The notes: generated from the letters alone by a model not told the origin. 64,000 nt of DNA from Hominenteromicrobium mulieris (GCA_021029595.1 JAJJOY010000003.1:410277-474276); one strand, 5' to 3'. Positions 44,246 to 52,944 are shown, numbered from the stretch's first letter. Translations and numbers: made by a program.

Positions 44246-44275
44246 TACGTATGTGCGGAAAAACACGCATATACT
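44246..44275. promoter_or_regulatory. divergent sigma-E-like promoter region between yqfC and ylbJ
   Basis: TACGTATG (44,246-44,253) and CATATACT (44,268-44,275) lie 14 bases apart in a near-palindromic stretch. Toward ylbJ the second box resembles a sigma-E -10 (CATAnnnT) and the first a -35; toward yqfC the roles are exchanged (CATACGTA as -10, AGTATATG as -35). No sigma-A promoter is seen here. Confidence 0.5.
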
Positions 44276-44296
44276 TTTTCAAAAGGAGGGTTCGCC

Positions 44297-45475
44297 GTGT
44301 CGAAGCATACAGAATTTATCGCTTTTTTCATTCGCCAAAAATTGCAGCTTCCGGCGCTTTATATCCGCACCGCCGCGCTTTTACTGCTCGCCTTGCTCCT
44401 GCTCAGGCACCGCACCGCTGCCGCCGCAGGCGTTGTCAGCGGCATCCACACATGCCTCGGCACGCTGATTCCCTCGCTGTTCCCGTTTATTTTACTCGCG
44501 TGCCTATGCACGAACAGCCGCGCGGCGCAGGTGCTGTTTCGCCCGCTTTCCCCCGTAATGCGTCATGTGTTCCGCCTACCCGCCTGCGCCGCTCCCGCCG
44601 TTTTGTTGGGGCTCACCGCAGGCTACCCTACCGGCGCGAAGATCACCGCAAATTTATACGCGACCGGAAAGCTCACAAGGGAACAGGCGGCGCGGCTGTT
44701 ATGCTTCTGTACCGCGCCGGGCTATGCGTTTGCGGCAGCCTATACGGGCAGTTTATTATTAAGAAGCGAGCGCATCGGGCTGAATTTATTTTTTGCCTGC
44801 GCACTTGCGCCGTTACTTCTGGGACTCACCCTGTCGCGCTTTGCCGAAAAACCCGAAAAAAGCCTAAAATCGCCAGAATCTGCTCCCGGCGGCATCGTCT
44901 CCGCTGTGCAGGACGGCATTAAGGCCACCGTTTCCCTTTGCGGGTTCGTCATTGTGTTTTCCATGCTTTTGGCCGTTTTGCACGATGCCGGCATTTTTCA
45001 GTATTTATGCGGTTTTCTCTCCCGCTTTGGGCTCACCGTGCCGCTTTCCGGCGCATTGCTGACGATGGGTCTGGAGATCACCGCCGGAGTCACACAGTGC
45101 ATATATTGGCACCTGCCGGTTTATTTTTTAGCGTTCGGGCTCGGCTTTTCCGGCGTTTGCATCCACTTGCAGATCTTCTCCTTTTTCCACAAAGCGGGGC
45201 TGCCGCTGTCGAAAACGAGATATGTTCTCGCACGCTTTTTAAACGGTCTGCTTTCCGCTGCATTTTATTTGCTGCTTTCCTATTTTCTCCCGGCAAGCAC
45301 CTCGGTTGCCGTGGAAACCTCGCCCCTCAACACCGCGCCCATGGCGGGCAGCGCGGCATCATCCTTGGCGCTCATCGCGCTGTCTATGTTCTTTCTTCTC
45401 ACGTGTATTCTCCGCAGCGGAAAAACACCGTCGAAAATTTGTGGTGGAAATTCCACCGGGAAAATGCTACAATGA
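44297..45475 (+). CDS. ylbJ: sporulation integral membrane protein YlbJ
   Basis: A 392-residue polytopic protein with nucleoside-recognition (Gate-like) segments (LGLTAGYPTGAK, FCTAPGYAFAA). YlbJ is needed for spore cortex formation in B. subtilis. The start is GTG 44,297 with AAAAGGAGGGTTCGCC upstream. It is divergent from yqfC and shares its putative sigma-E promoter region. Confidence 0.9.
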   Translation: MSKHTEFIAFFIRQKLQLPALYIRTAALLLLALLLLRHRTAAAAGVVSGIHTCLGTLIPSLFPFILLACLCTNSRAAQVLFRPLSPVMRHVFRLPACAAPAVLLGLTAGYPTGAKITANLYATGKLTREQAARLLCFCTAPGYAFAAAYTGSLLLRSERIGLNLFFACALAPLLLGLTLSRFAEKPEKSLKSPESAPGGIVSAVQDGIKATVSLCGFVIVFSMLLAVLHDAGIFQYLCGFLSRFGLTVPLSGALLTMGLEITAGVTQCIYWHLPVYFLAFGLGFSGVCIHLQIFSFFHKAGLPLSKTRYVLARFLNGLLSAAFYLLLSYFLPASTSVAVETSPLNTAPMAGSAASSLALIALSMFFLLTCILRSGKTPSKICGGNSTGKMLQ

Positions 45476-45516
45476 GAACAACTCTAAGAGCAACCTGAAA
45501 ATCGGAGGCGACGAAA

Positions 45517-45741
45517 GTGTTCGGACGCAAAAAGAAAAAACAAACACCCGCTCTGTTTGGCAGCCGCATTGAGCCGGACTGCGCTTACTGCGCGTTTCAT
45601 GCGGACGGCGTACAGAAAAAATGTCTTGCGGGGCAGCTCGGCGGAGAGCACTGCGCAAAATTTCAATATGACCCACTGCGCCGCGAGCCGAAAAGCGAAC
45701 AAAAGCTCGGGCAGTACAGCGCCGAGGAATTCAAACTATGA
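45517..45741 (+). CDS. small conserved CxxC protein, function unknown
   Basis: A 74-residue basic protein with four cysteines (CAYC, KKCLAG, EHCAKFQYDP), likely a small zinc-binding fold. The start is GTG 45,517 with GGAGGCGACGAAA upstream. Its stop overlaps the next ATG as ATGA-type coupling (4 bases shared). No function is known to me. Confidence 0.7.
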   Translation: MFGRKKKKQTPALFGSRIEPDCAYCAFHADGVQKKCLAGQLGGEHCAKFQYDPLRREPKSEQKLGQYSAEEFKL

Positions 45742-46841
45742 AAACTTATCTTAAAGCGTTTCGTTTAAAGCGCTTTTGGCTGCTGCTTTTGCTGCCTGCG
45801 GCGTTCCTTTTGGACTTCGCCGCACGGCAGAGCGCAGATTTTGCCGAGTGGTATGCCGTGACGATCTACCCCGTGTACGCGCAGTTCTTTTCCGCCATTA
45901 CGGGAGTCTTCCCGTTTTCTGTCGGCGAATTTTGTCTGATCGCGCTTGTCCTTTTCATTTTAGCGTATCTCATTCACGGCGTTTATAAACTCATTCGTCA
46001 TAAAGAGGGCCGTTTTGCGTACTTTGTGCGGTTTTTGTCGGTTCCTGTTCTCATCGCCACGTGCATCGCGTTTTTGTGCGTAACGAACTACGGCACGAAC
46101 CACCGCCGGTACAGCTTTGCCGCCGTCAGCGGACTTACCGTGCGGGAGTCCTCCGCCGAAGAGCTTTACAATGTGTGCGCGTATTTAATCAACGAAGCGA
46201 ACACATTGCGCGAAAACCTGCCCGAAGACGAAAACGGTGTATTTCAGCTTTCAAACGATGTTTTTCTCGATGCAGACGAAGCAAAATCATCATTCAACAG
46301 CCTTCATGATACGTATTCCACGCTCTACACAAACGGAAAACCGAAGCCCGTGCTGTTCTCGGAAGTGATGTCGTACCTTGACATCAGCGGCATTTACTGT
46401 CCGTTCACGTTTGAAGCGAACGTCAACGTCCACATGAACGACGTATTGATCCCCGTGACGATGTGCCACGAGCTTTCACACCTTTCCGGCTACATGCGCG
46501 AGGACGAAGCGAATTTCATCGCATTTTTGGCGTGCCTGCAAAGTGACGACCCGGAATTCCGTTACAGCGGTGTGTATTTGGCATCCGTCCACGCGATGAA
46601 TGCTTTGCTCACTGTGGACAGCGACCTGTGGAACCAGGCGGACGCTTTAAAAAGCGACGCACTGCGCCGCGACATTCGGTCAAATAATGCGTACTGGAAG
46701 CAGTACGAAACGCCCGTTTCCGAGGTCTCCGACCGCGTGAACGACGCGTATTTAAAAGCCAACGGGCAGGAAAACGGTCTGCGTTCCTACGGCAGAATGG
46801 TCGATCTGCTTCTCGCCTACTACCGCGACGAGCTGCAATAG
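45738..46841 (+). CDS. DUF3810 family membrane metallopeptidase-like protein
   Basis: A 367-residue protein with three N-terminal membrane segments (residues 12-32, 58-80, 95-115) and an extracytoplasmic domain with a zinc-peptidase-like motif CHELSHLSGYMREDE near residues 241-255. Family members are annotated DUF3810; the conserved HExxH-like order suggests a metalloprotease, though it is unproven. It is coupled to the small CxxC gene. Confidence 0.82.
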   Translation: MKTYLKAFRLKRFWLLLLLPAAFLLDFAARQSADFAEWYAVTIYPVYAQFFSAITGVFPFSVGEFCLIALVLFILAYLIHGVYKLIRHKEGRFAYFVRFLSVPVLIATCIAFLCVTNYGTNHRRYSFAAVSGLTVRESSAEELYNVCAYLINEANTLRENLPEDENGVFQLSNDVFLDADEAKSSFNSLHDTYSTLYTNGKPKPVLFSEVMSYLDISGIYCPFTFEANVNVHMNDVLIPVTMCHELSHLSGYMREDEANFIAFLACLQSDDPEFRYSGVYLASVHAMNALLTVDSDLWNQADALKSDALRRDIRSNNAYWKQYETPVSEVSDRVNDAYLKANGQENGLRSYGRMVDLLLAYYRDELQ

Positions 46842-46867
46842 ATATAGTTTTTTTGGGGGAGTTCTCT

Positions 46868-47263
46868 ATGTGTGAAAAAATCATTGCGGCGTGTGGAAAC
46901 GACTGCGCGGTATGTCCGCGCTACAACGTGCCGCCGTACACCAAAACCGCAGAAGAACTGCACCACACCGCTGAGCTGTGGTATAAAATCGGCTACCGCG
47001 ACCACGTGGTGACAAACGAGGAGATTGCCTGTACCGGCTGCAAGGAAGAAAACTGGTGCCGTTATCGCCTTGTAAAATGCGTGAACGAAAAGCATATCGC
47101 ACATTGCGGCCAGTGTGAAAACTACCCGTGCGACGTCATGAAAGCGTGCTTCACGGTGACAGGCTCGTTCATCTCCACCTGTAAAAAAGTCTGCACACCC
47201 GAGGATTTCGAGATATTGCGCAAAGCATTTTTCGAGAAAGAAAAGAACCTGACGCAAAATTAA
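46868..47263 (+). CDS. DUF3795 family cysteine-rich protein
   Basis: A 131-residue protein with about ten cysteines in the DUF3795 pattern (CGNDCAVCPRY, CTGCKEENWCRY, CGQCENYPCDVMKACF). These are probably metal or Fe-S binding; the function is unknown. The start ATG 46,868 has GGGGGAGTTCTCT upstream. It is followed by a strong terminator. Confidence 0.82.
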   Translation: MCEKIIAACGNDCAVCPRYNVPPYTKTAEELHHTAELWYKIGYRDHVVTNEEIACTGCKEENWCRYRLVKCVNEKHIAHCGQCENYPCDVMKACFTVTGSFISTCKKVCTPEDFEILRKAFFEKEKNLTQN

Positions 47264-47269
47264 GACGAC

Positions 47270-47314
47270 AAAAGGCCTTTGCACCGTCCAAAACGGAGAT
47301 GCAAAGGCCTTTTT
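47270..47314 (+). terminator. bidirectional terminator
   Basis: AAAAGGCCTTTGCA (47,270-47,283) pairs with TGCAAAGGCCTTTT (47,300-47,313). T-runs are present on both strands, so it serves both the DUF3795 gene and the convergent gene at 47,323. Confidence 0.88.
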
Positions 47315-47322
47315 ATGTACGA

Positions 47323-48129
47323 TTATTTATTCGCGTTCATCTCGCGGACTTCTCTTAAAATGTCCTCAAGGTCATATTTTTCGGGCGCTTTCGGCGCAGC
47401 AGGCTTTGCCTGCACTGTCTGTGCAGCCGGCTTCGGGGTATTTGCCGGGCGCTGCTGCACGGGCTTCGGCGCAGGTGCGGCGGGCTTTGCAGCTCTCGGT
47501 GCGGCGCTTTGCCGTGGCGCGCGATTCACTGAGGTCTGCACCGCAGCGCGGCGCACGTTCTGTGGCTGCATGGAGACCGGCGTTTCTGGCATGATGGGGC
47601 GTTCTGCGGTGTACTCCGCCGACACCGGCATCGCCGGCAGCTCGCCGGTGTCTTTATCCGGGTCAAAGGACGTGGGCATGCGGGGCTCTGCCTCACGGCG
47701 CGCCTGCATCTGCTCGCGGCGCATGCGCTCTTCTTCGCGTCTTCTGCGGTTGCGTCGTTCCTCCTGCTCAATCTCATCCAGCACCTCGGCGCGGTCCGCT
47801 TCGCCGCTGTCGCGGTTACGGCTTGCACGCTGCCACAAAATGATGCTGACAATTCCGCCGACGCCGAGCACGATGCACACCGCACCCGCAATGAACAGCG
47901 TGCGGCCGACGCCGTTATCGGCCTTCAGCTCATTAAAGAACGATTCCGCTCCGCTGCTGTCTTCGCCTGCGGTGTCGGTCGTGCCTTCCGTGGTGTCCAC
48001 CGTTTCGGTGCTGTCTGTGGTATCGGCCGTATCGGCTTCATCCGCAAAGGTAAGCGGCGCACACAGCGCAGCGCCGAGTAAAACCGCCGCTAAAACAGCA
48101 AATATACGTTTAGAAAAAGTATTTCTCAT
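47323..48129 (-). CDS. secreted/anchored low-complexity protein, function unknown
   Basis: A 268-residue protein with a signal peptide (residues 1-29, ending TFADEA), a Thr/Asp/Glu-rich linker, one membrane segment near 75-99, an Arg/Glu-rich helical stretch (100-150), a Pro/Ala-rich region (185-245), and an acidic helix at the end. The layout resembles the TPM protein at 35,064 without its domain. No function can be given. Confidence 0.65.
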   Translation of the reverse strand: MRNTFSKRIFAVLAAVLLGAALCAPLTFADEADTADTTDSTETVDTTEGTTDTAGEDSSGAESFFNELKADNGVGRTLFIAGAVCIVLGVGGIVSIILWQRASRNRDSGEADRAEVLDEIEQEERRNRRRREEERMRREQMQARREAEPRMPTSFDPDKDTGELPAMPVSAEYTAERPIMPETPVSMQPQNVRRAAVQTSVNRAPRQSAAPRAAKPAAPAPKPVQQRPANTPKPAAQTVQAKPAAPKAPEKYDLEDILREVREMNANK

Positions 48130-48189
48130 AATCCATTTCCTCTTTCGTGATAACTTTTATGTGTCACGATTTTGAATTCATTTTTATTT

Positions 48190-48218
48190 AGTTTAGCATA
48201 TTTTGCATGGTGTTTCAA
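48190..48218 (-). promoter_or_regulatory. promoter of the 47,323-48,129 gene
   Basis: On the minus strand TTGAAA (48,218-48,213) and TAAACT (48,195-48,190) are 17 bases apart, about 60 bases before the start codon. Confidence 0.65.
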
Positions 48219-48222
48219 CGGC

Positions 48223-48277
48223 AAAATAAACAAACCCGCCGCTTCTCTGCACGGTTCATGCAGTCGAAACGGCGGGT
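48223..48277 (-). terminator. terminator of glyS
   Basis: On the minus strand ACCCGCCG and CGGCGGGT (arms at 48,270-48,277 and 48,234-48,241) enclose an inner CTGCA/TGCAG hairpin and are followed by TTTGTTTATTTT. Confidence 0.8.
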
Positions 48278-48298
48278 GCTGTGTCTATTTATACTTCT

Positions 48299-49696
48299 TT
48301 AGAAATCGATCTTCTCTGCAATGTACGCTTCAAGCTCGTCAATCTTCACACGCTCCTGCTCCATGCTGTCACGGTCGCGGACGGTAACGCAGCCGTCATT
48401 TTCACTGTCAAAGTCATACGTGATGCAGAACGGCGTGCCGATCTCATCCTGGCGGCGATAGCGCTTGCCGATGGAACCCGTATCGTCAAAGTCAACAGAA
48501 AACTTCTTTGCGAGCGCATCGTAAACCTCGCCGGCCTTTTCGCTCAGCTTCTTGGAGAGCGGCAGAATCGCTGCCTTAAACGGTGCCAGTGCCGGGTGCA
48601 GACGCAGTACAACGCGCACGTCCGGTTTTTCTTCGGTGCCGAGGTTTTCTTCGTCGTAAGCGTCGCACAGGAACGCCAGCGCTACGCGGTCCGCGCCGAG
48701 AGACGGCTCGACGACATACGGCACGTAGCGGGTGTTCGTCTCCGGGTCGAAATAGGAGAGGTCCTTGCCGGAATGCTCCTGATGGCGGGTGAGGTCATAG
48801 TCCGTGCGGTCTGCAATGCCCCAAAGCTCGCCCCAGCCGAACGGGAACAGATACTCAATATCCGTCGTCGCCTTGGAGTAGAAGGAGAGCTCCTTCTGGC
48901 TGTGGTCGCGCAGGCGGATGTTCGCTTCGTCCAGACCGAGGTTCAAAAGCCAGTTTTTGCAGAAATCCTTCCAGTAGTAGAACCAGTCGAGGTCCGTGCC
49001 CGGCTTGCAGAAGAATTCGCATTCCATCTGCTCAAACTCGCGAATGCGGAAAATGAAGTTGCCCGGGGTAATCTCATTTCTGAAGCTCTTGCCCACCTGA
49101 CAAACGCCGAACGGCACCTTCTTGCGCGTGGTGCGCTGAATGCTCGGGAAGTTGACAAAAATGCCCTGTGCAGTCTCCGGGCGGAGGTACAGCTGGCTCT
49201 TTGCGTCTTCCGTAACACCCTGGAACGTCTTGAACATCAGGTTGAACTGGCGGATATCCGTAAAGTTGTGGCCACCGCATTCCGGGCAGGCAATGTTGTT
49301 GTCGGCGATGAACTGCTGCATCTGCTCGTTCGTCCAGCCGTCTGCGGATTCGCCGGTGAAGTCTTCAATGAGCTTATCGGCACGGTGACGGGTCTTGCAG
49401 TCCTTGCAGTCCATCAGCGGGTCGGAGAAGCCGCCCACGTGGCCGGTTGCCACCCAGACTTCCGGGTTCATGAGGATTGCGGAATCCAGCGCCACGTTGT
49501 AGCGGCTCTCCTGCACGAACTTGCGTTTCCACGCGTTTTTCACGTTGTCCTTGAAAAGGCAGCCCAGCGGGCCGTAGTCCCAAGAGTTGGACAGACCGCC
49601 GTAAATTTCGGAGCCGGGGTACACGTAACCTCTGTTTTTGCAGAGCGCCACGATTTTTTCCATGGTCTTTTCTTCGGGCTTCAGAACTTTCTTCAT
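48299..49696 (-). CDS. glyS: glycyl-tRNA synthetase (homodimeric type)
   Basis: A 465-residue class II synthetase of the alpha2 type. The N-terminus [11 protein letters not shown], motif 2 region [20 protein letters not shown] and motif 3 EPSLGADR are clear. The start ATG 49,696 has GAAAGGAGTTTAACAA upstream. I saw no T-box leader in the 170 bases before it. It is a single-gene operon. Confidence 0.95.
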   Translation of the reverse strand: MKKVLKPEEKTMEKIVALCKNRGYVYPGSEIYGGLSNSWDYGPLGCLFKDNVKNAWKRKFVQESRYNVALDSAILMNPEVWVATGHVGGFSDPLMDCKDCKTRHRADKLIEDFTGESADGWTNEQMQQFIADNNIACPECGGHNFTDIRQFNLMFKTFQGVTEDAKSQLYLRPETAQGIFVNFPSIQRTTRKKVPFGVCQVGKSFRNEITPGNFIFRIREFEQMECEFFCKPGTDLDWFYYWKDFCKNWLLNLGLDEANIRLRDHSQKELSFYSKATTDIEYLFPFGWGELWGIADRTDYDLTRHQEHSGKDLSYFDPETNTRYVPYVVEPSLGADRVALAFLCDAYDEENLGTEEKPDVRVVLRLHPALAPFKAAILPLSKKLSEKAGEVYDALAKKFSVDFDDTGSIGKRYRRQDEIGTPFCITYDFDSENDGCVTVRDRDSMEQERVKIDELEAYIAEKIDF

Positions 49697-49769
49697 TTGT
49701 TAAACTCCTTTCGCGCCGCTGGCTGCTGCACGGCTTCGTGCAGCTGGATGCTGCGCTTGTGATTTATCA

Positions 49770-49798
49770 ATCATACCACGTTTTTCAAAGATACACAA
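49770..49798 (-). promoter_or_regulatory. promoter of glyS
   Basis: On the minus strand TTGTGT (49,798-49,793) and TATGAT (49,775-49,770) are 17 bases apart, about 75 bases before the start. Confidence 0.6.
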
Positions 49799-49821
49799 CT
49801 ACCGCGGCGGGATTTTATACG

Positions 49822-49848
49822 AAAAAGCGGCACTCCGCAGAGTACCGC
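49822..49848 (-). terminator. terminator of thiT
   Basis: On the minus strand GCGGTACTC and GAGTGCCGC form a 9-bp stem with one G-T pair and a TGCG loop, followed by TTTTTC. It lies 24 bases after the thiT stop. Confidence 0.85.
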
Positions 49849-49871
49849 CCGAAATTTCCGCTTGTTTAGAT

Positions 49872-50465
49872 TTATTCGCCCTCGTCCGCGATGAGCTTTT
49901 TCATCTGCGGCAAACGGAACAGAATAACCGCCGCGATAACTGTGAAGATGAGCTCCGGCAGCATGTAAGTGCCGTTATAGCAGAAGGAGTAAAGCCACGG
50001 GTGGCCCACCCAGGAAGCGCCGAACGCCACAAACTCATCAAAGTTTGCAAAGATAATGGCGCCGGAAATGAAGTGGCACACAAAGCGCAGCGCAACAGCC
50101 AGCGCCGTGCCGCAGCAAATGCCCACATAACCCTTCTTGCGGAAAATACCCGCAATGCCGATAACCGTGTAGGCCACGATGTAATCGAGCAAAATCGTGC
50201 CGATGAGAGCAGAAGGCGTCATGCCCCAGCCAAGGATGCCGTCCATCGTGATGCCGAACGCAAGCTGAATGACGGATTCCACAAAGGAAGCCGCAAAGCC
50301 CCACTTAAGGCCGTACATGATGGAAATCATGGCGCAGGGCAGCATGGAAAGCAGCGTGATAGAACCGCCAAACGGCATCTGAAGCACCTTGATCAGGCTG
50401 AGCACAGCGCCCAGTGCGACCATAACCGCGCAGGCCGCAAGCTTTTTTGTATTGTTGTTCTTCAT
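49872..50465 (-). CDS. thiT: energy-coupled thiamine transporter S component ThiT
   Basis: A 197-residue ECF S component with six membrane segments. The motif MYGLKWGFAASFVESVIQL and the C-terminal segment fit ThiT, which binds thiamine and uses a shared EcfAAT module encoded elsewhere. The TPP riboswitch upstream confirms the substrate. ATG 50,465 has GGAGGAATGAACT upstream. Confidence 0.93.
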   Translation of the reverse strand: MKNNNTKKLAACAVMVALGAVLSLIKVLQMPFGGSITLLSMLPCAMISIMYGLKWGFAASFVESVIQLAFGITMDGILGWGMTPSALIGTILLDYIVAYTVIGIAGIFRKKGYVGICCGTALAVALRFVCHFISGAIIFANFDEFVAFGASWVGHPWLYSFCYNGTYMLPELIFTVIAAVILFRLPQMKKLIADEGE

Positions 50466-50514
50466 AGTTCATTCCTCCGGTTTTCTACCGAGATTTAGAG
50501 GATAAAGCGGAGAA

Positions 50515-50545
50515 AACAAAAACCGCGCACCCATTCGGCACGCGG
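50515..50545 (-). terminator. riboswitch-controlled terminator before thiT
   Basis: On the minus strand CCGCG ... CGCGG (50,541-50,545 and 50,523-50,527), extended by imperfect pairing across GTGCC/GGGTGC, is followed by TTTTTGTTTT. It lies between the TPP aptamer and the gene, so it is the likely expression switch. Confidence 0.8.
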
Positions 50546-50559
50546 CATAAAAAGCACTT

Positions 50560-50655
50560 AGAATAAGCGTATTTTCCTACGTCGGCATTATCCGAATCAG
50601 GTAACAGGTTTCGGCGTTCACGCCGCTCTCAGCCGACTTTATACGTCAGCACCCT
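50560..50655 (-). promoter_or_regulatory. TPP riboswitch (THI element)
   Basis: The minus strand carries the conserved TPP aptamer blocks GGGTGC, GGCTGAGAG, ACCTGATTCGGATAATGCC and GACGTAGGAAA; the closing helix is CGTAT/ATACG. With thiamine pyrophosphate bound, the downstream terminator at 50,515-50,545 should form and stop thiT expression. Confidence 0.95.
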
Positions 50656-50667
50656 TTTTTTACATTC

Positions 50668-50696
50668 AGTATAGCACGGAACTTTTCGCTTTTCAA
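50668..50696 (-). promoter_or_regulatory. promoter of the TPP riboswitch-thiT transcript
   Basis: On the minus strand TTGAAA (50,696-50,691) and TATACT (50,673-50,668) are 17 bases apart; transcription would start a few bases before the aptamer. Confidence 0.8.
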
Positions 50697-50734
50697 CCAA
50701 AATTTGTGTTTTCGGGCAGAAAACAAGGCTTTTC

Positions 50735-50763
50735 TTGATTTTAGAGAAACAAAATGATAGTAT
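50735..50763 (+). promoter_or_regulatory. promoter of rlmD with a long leader
   Basis: TTGATT (50,735-50,740) and TAGTAT (50,758-50,763) are 17 bases apart. The gene starts only at 51,021, so the transcript would have a leader of about 250 bases that contains six stem-loops. Confidence 0.6.
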
Positions 50764-50804
50764 AAAAGAAACATAAGCCAACGACAACGGTGGTTAAAAG
50801 TTTT

Positions 50805-50973
50805 GCTTAAGCTTTTTCAAGAAGCTTAAAGCGAACGTGTGCGTTCGCTTAGGTTCATTAGGGCAGCGCCCTAAGTCGTCGTCCGCAGACGACGAAACAC
50901 CTTTTGCCTAACAAAAAGTAGGATGGGAACCACAATTAGGGGGTCTCCCCATGAATTTGCAAGGCAAATTCAT
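50805..50973 (+). other. cluster of six stem-loops in the rlmD leader
   Basis: Consecutive inverted repeats: GCTTAAGCTT with AAGCTTAAAGC (50,805-50,832); AAGCGAACG with CGTTCGCTT (50,829-50,850, perfect, loop TGTG); AGGGC with GCCCT (50,860-50,872); TCGTCGTC with GACGACGA (50,876-50,895, loop CGCA); GGGGG with CCCC (about 50,939-50,950); and ATGAATTTGC with GCAAATTCAT (50,951-50,973, perfect). There is no ORF. It could be a leader RNA or a dispersed palindromic element. Confidence 0.7.
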
Positions 50974-51020
50974 AAAATAAAACGCTAAAACCGATTTAAA
51001 CTACGGAAGGACATATAAAA

Positions 51021-52181
51021 ATGGAAAGCACACAGAACAAAACGCGCTGTCCGCACAGCAAAAAATGCGGCGGCTGCCAACTGCAGAACCTCGATTATAA
51101 GGAACAGCTCGCGCACAAGGAGCGCACGTGCATCCGTCTGCTCGGCAAATTCTGCCGCGTAGAGCCCATCATCGGCATGGAGAACCCCTACCACTACCGC
51201 AATAAGGTACAGGCCGCATTCGGTACCACGCGTGCCGGACGCATCATCTCCGGCATTTACCAGAGCAGCACGCACAACATCGTCGCCGTGGACAGCTGCA
51301 TGACGGAAGACGAAATTGCCGACCGCATCATCGTCGATATCCGCCGCCTGCTGCGCAATTTCAAAATGACAACGTATAACGAAGTCACCGGGCGCGGCTT
51401 TCTGCGCCATGTGCTCGTCAAGCGCGGCTTTCAGACCGGCGAAGTCATGGTTGTGCTCGTCACCGGTACGCCGATCTTCCCCGCGCGCAACAATTTCACC
51501 CGTGCGCTGTTAAAGCTTCACCCGGAGATTACCACGATCATTCAAAATGTCAACGACCGCTACACCTCCATGCTGCTCGGGCAGAACGAGAAAACACTCT
51601 ACGGCCCCGGCTATATCACGGATATTCTCTGCGGGCTGCGCTTCCGCATTTCGGCAAAATCATTCTACCAGATCAACCCCGTGCAGACCGAGGTGCTGTA
51701 CGGCAAAGCGATGGAATTTGCGGAGCTCACGGGCAAAGAAACCGTCATTGACGCGTACTGCGGCATCGGCACCATCGGCATGGTCGCCGCCAAAAAAGCC
51801 GGACAGGTCCTCGGCGTAGAAGTGAACCGCGACGCCGTGCGCGATGCCCGTGAAAACGCAAAATTAAACCGTGTGAAAAATATCCGCTTCGTCTGTGCCG
51901 ATGCAGGCAACTTCATGGTAGATATGGCAAACGCCGGTGAACACTGCGACGTACTTTTCATGGATCCGCCGCGCACCGGCAGCGACACCGCGTTTCTCTC
52001 CTGCGCGCTCACACTTGCACCGAGACGCATCGTATACGTCTCTTGTAACCCTGAAACGCTCGCGCGCGACCTTAATTTTCTTACAAAGCGCGGCTATCGC
52101 GCCGAAAAAATTCAGCCCGTAGACATGTTCCCCCACACCGACCATGTAGAATGCGTCGTACGGTTGGATAAGATGAATTAA
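51021..52181 (+). CDS. rlmD: 23S rRNA (uracil-5-)-methyltransferase, RlmD/RumA family
   Basis: A 386-residue SAM-dependent RNA m5U methylase. It has an N-terminal Fe-S cysteine cluster (CPHSKKCGGCQLQ), the SAM motif DAYCGIGTIG, MDPPRTGSD and the catalytic cysteine in VSCNPETLARDL. The N-terminal TRAM domain of longer relatives is absent, which is common in clostridia. It could also be an RlmCD- or TrmA-like enzyme; the exact uridine is not certain. RBS GGAAGGACATATAAAA. Confidence 0.88.
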   Translation: MESTQNKTRCPHSKKCGGCQLQNLDYKEQLAHKERTCIRLLGKFCRVEPIIGMENPYHYRNKVQAAFGTTRAGRIISGIYQSSTHNIVAVDSCMTEDEIADRIIVDIRRLLRNFKMTTYNEVTGRGFLRHVLVKRGFQTGEVMVVLVTGTPIFPARNNFTRALLKLHPEITTIIQNVNDRYTSMLLGQNEKTLYGPGYITDILCGLRFRISAKSFYQINPVQTEVLYGKAMEFAELTGKETVIDAYCGIGTIGMVAAKKAGQVLGVEVNRDAVRDARENAKLNRVKNIRFVCADAGNFMVDMANAGEHCDVLFMDPPRTGSDTAFLSCALTLAPRRIVYVSCNPETLARDLNFLTKRGYRAEKIQPVDMFPHTDHVECVVRLDKMN

Positions 52182-52200
52182 AACAAAAGAAGGCTTTCCC

Positions 52201-52284
52201 ATGATTCGCCCCGTTACCGAAAAGGATATTCCCGCCTGCGGATATTTTCAAATGCCGCTCCCGAAAATTACGGAAGAAAGGTAA
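52201..52284 (+). pseudogene. N-terminal stub of a GNAT acetyltransferase
   Basis: An ATG opens 27 codons beginning MIRPVTEKDIPACG, the typical start of GNAT acetyltransferases. It then shifts to unrelated residues and stops. No further part of the domain follows; the next gene starts at 52,291. It is probably the remnant of a deleted gene, though a chance short ORF is possible. Confidence 0.5.
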
Positions 52285-52290
52285 AAAAAT

Positions 52291-52944
52291 ATGGCTTCCA
52301 GTCTCATGCACTACGCAATCACGGATAAAATTTTGCAACTGTTTCCTATGCACGACGGTGCGCGGCTGCGCTTTGGCGCGGTACTGCCGGACGCTTCCGT
52401 AAACAAGCGGAAAACACATTTTCGCATTTACAATGAAAAGCTCGGCATTCGGCTTTATGATCTTGAATCGTACCGCGCGCAGTTCGGCGAGCGTATGCAA
52501 AAAGATGACCTTTATCTCGGCTACTATCTGCACCTTATCGAGGATGCTTTGTACCGCAAAACGCTGTACGATACCTTCGGCTGGAATCCCTACACGCCGG
52601 AAAGCACCGCGCGCATGCACCACGATTACACGCTTTTAAACCGTCATTTCATTCAAAAATATAATATTCGGGATGACCTTGCCGTCCCAGAAAATTTCAC
52701 GCAGGAACCGATTTTCGCTTTTGAGCCGTTTGACGCCGAAGGTCTTCTGCGTTCGATTCATCAAAACTTTGTGCCCGCGCCGGCGGATGCCCCCTACTTT
52801 TTCACGGCTGCCATGGCGGACACGTACATTGAAGACGCCGTGCGGCTGTGCACCGCGGAGCTTGACCGCTTTCACTGCGGCAAAACGCTTCTTTCCGCCG
52901 AGGATTTCACCTGGACGCCGCCGGAAAACAATAAGAATTTCTGA
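52291..52944 (+). CDS. hypothetical protein, zinc-dependent phospholipase C-like (tentative)
   Basis: A 217-residue protein without signal peptide or membrane segment. It has His/Asp-rich helical motifs (LMHYAITDKIL, GAVLPDAS, YYLHLIEDALYRK, MHHDYTLL) whose order recalls the zinc-dependent phospholipase C/S1-P1 nuclease fold, suggesting a metal-binding all-helical protein. RBS GGAAGAAAGGTAAAAAA. I cannot assign a substrate. Confidence 0.6.
   Translation: MASSLMHYAITDKILQLFPMHDGARLRFGAVLPDASVNKRKTHFRIYNEKLGIRLYDLESYRAQFGERMQKDDLYLGYYLHLIEDALYRKTLYDTFGWNPYTPESTARMHHDYTLLNRHFIQKYNIRDDLAVPENFTQEPIFAFEPFDAEGLLRSIHQNFVPAPADAPYFFTAAMADTYIEDAVRLCTAELDRFHCGKTLLSAEDFTWTPPENNKNF

Noticed and set aside
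49697-49800. T-box leader for glyS
   Set aside because: The stretch is too short and lacks the T-box sequence and specifier structure.
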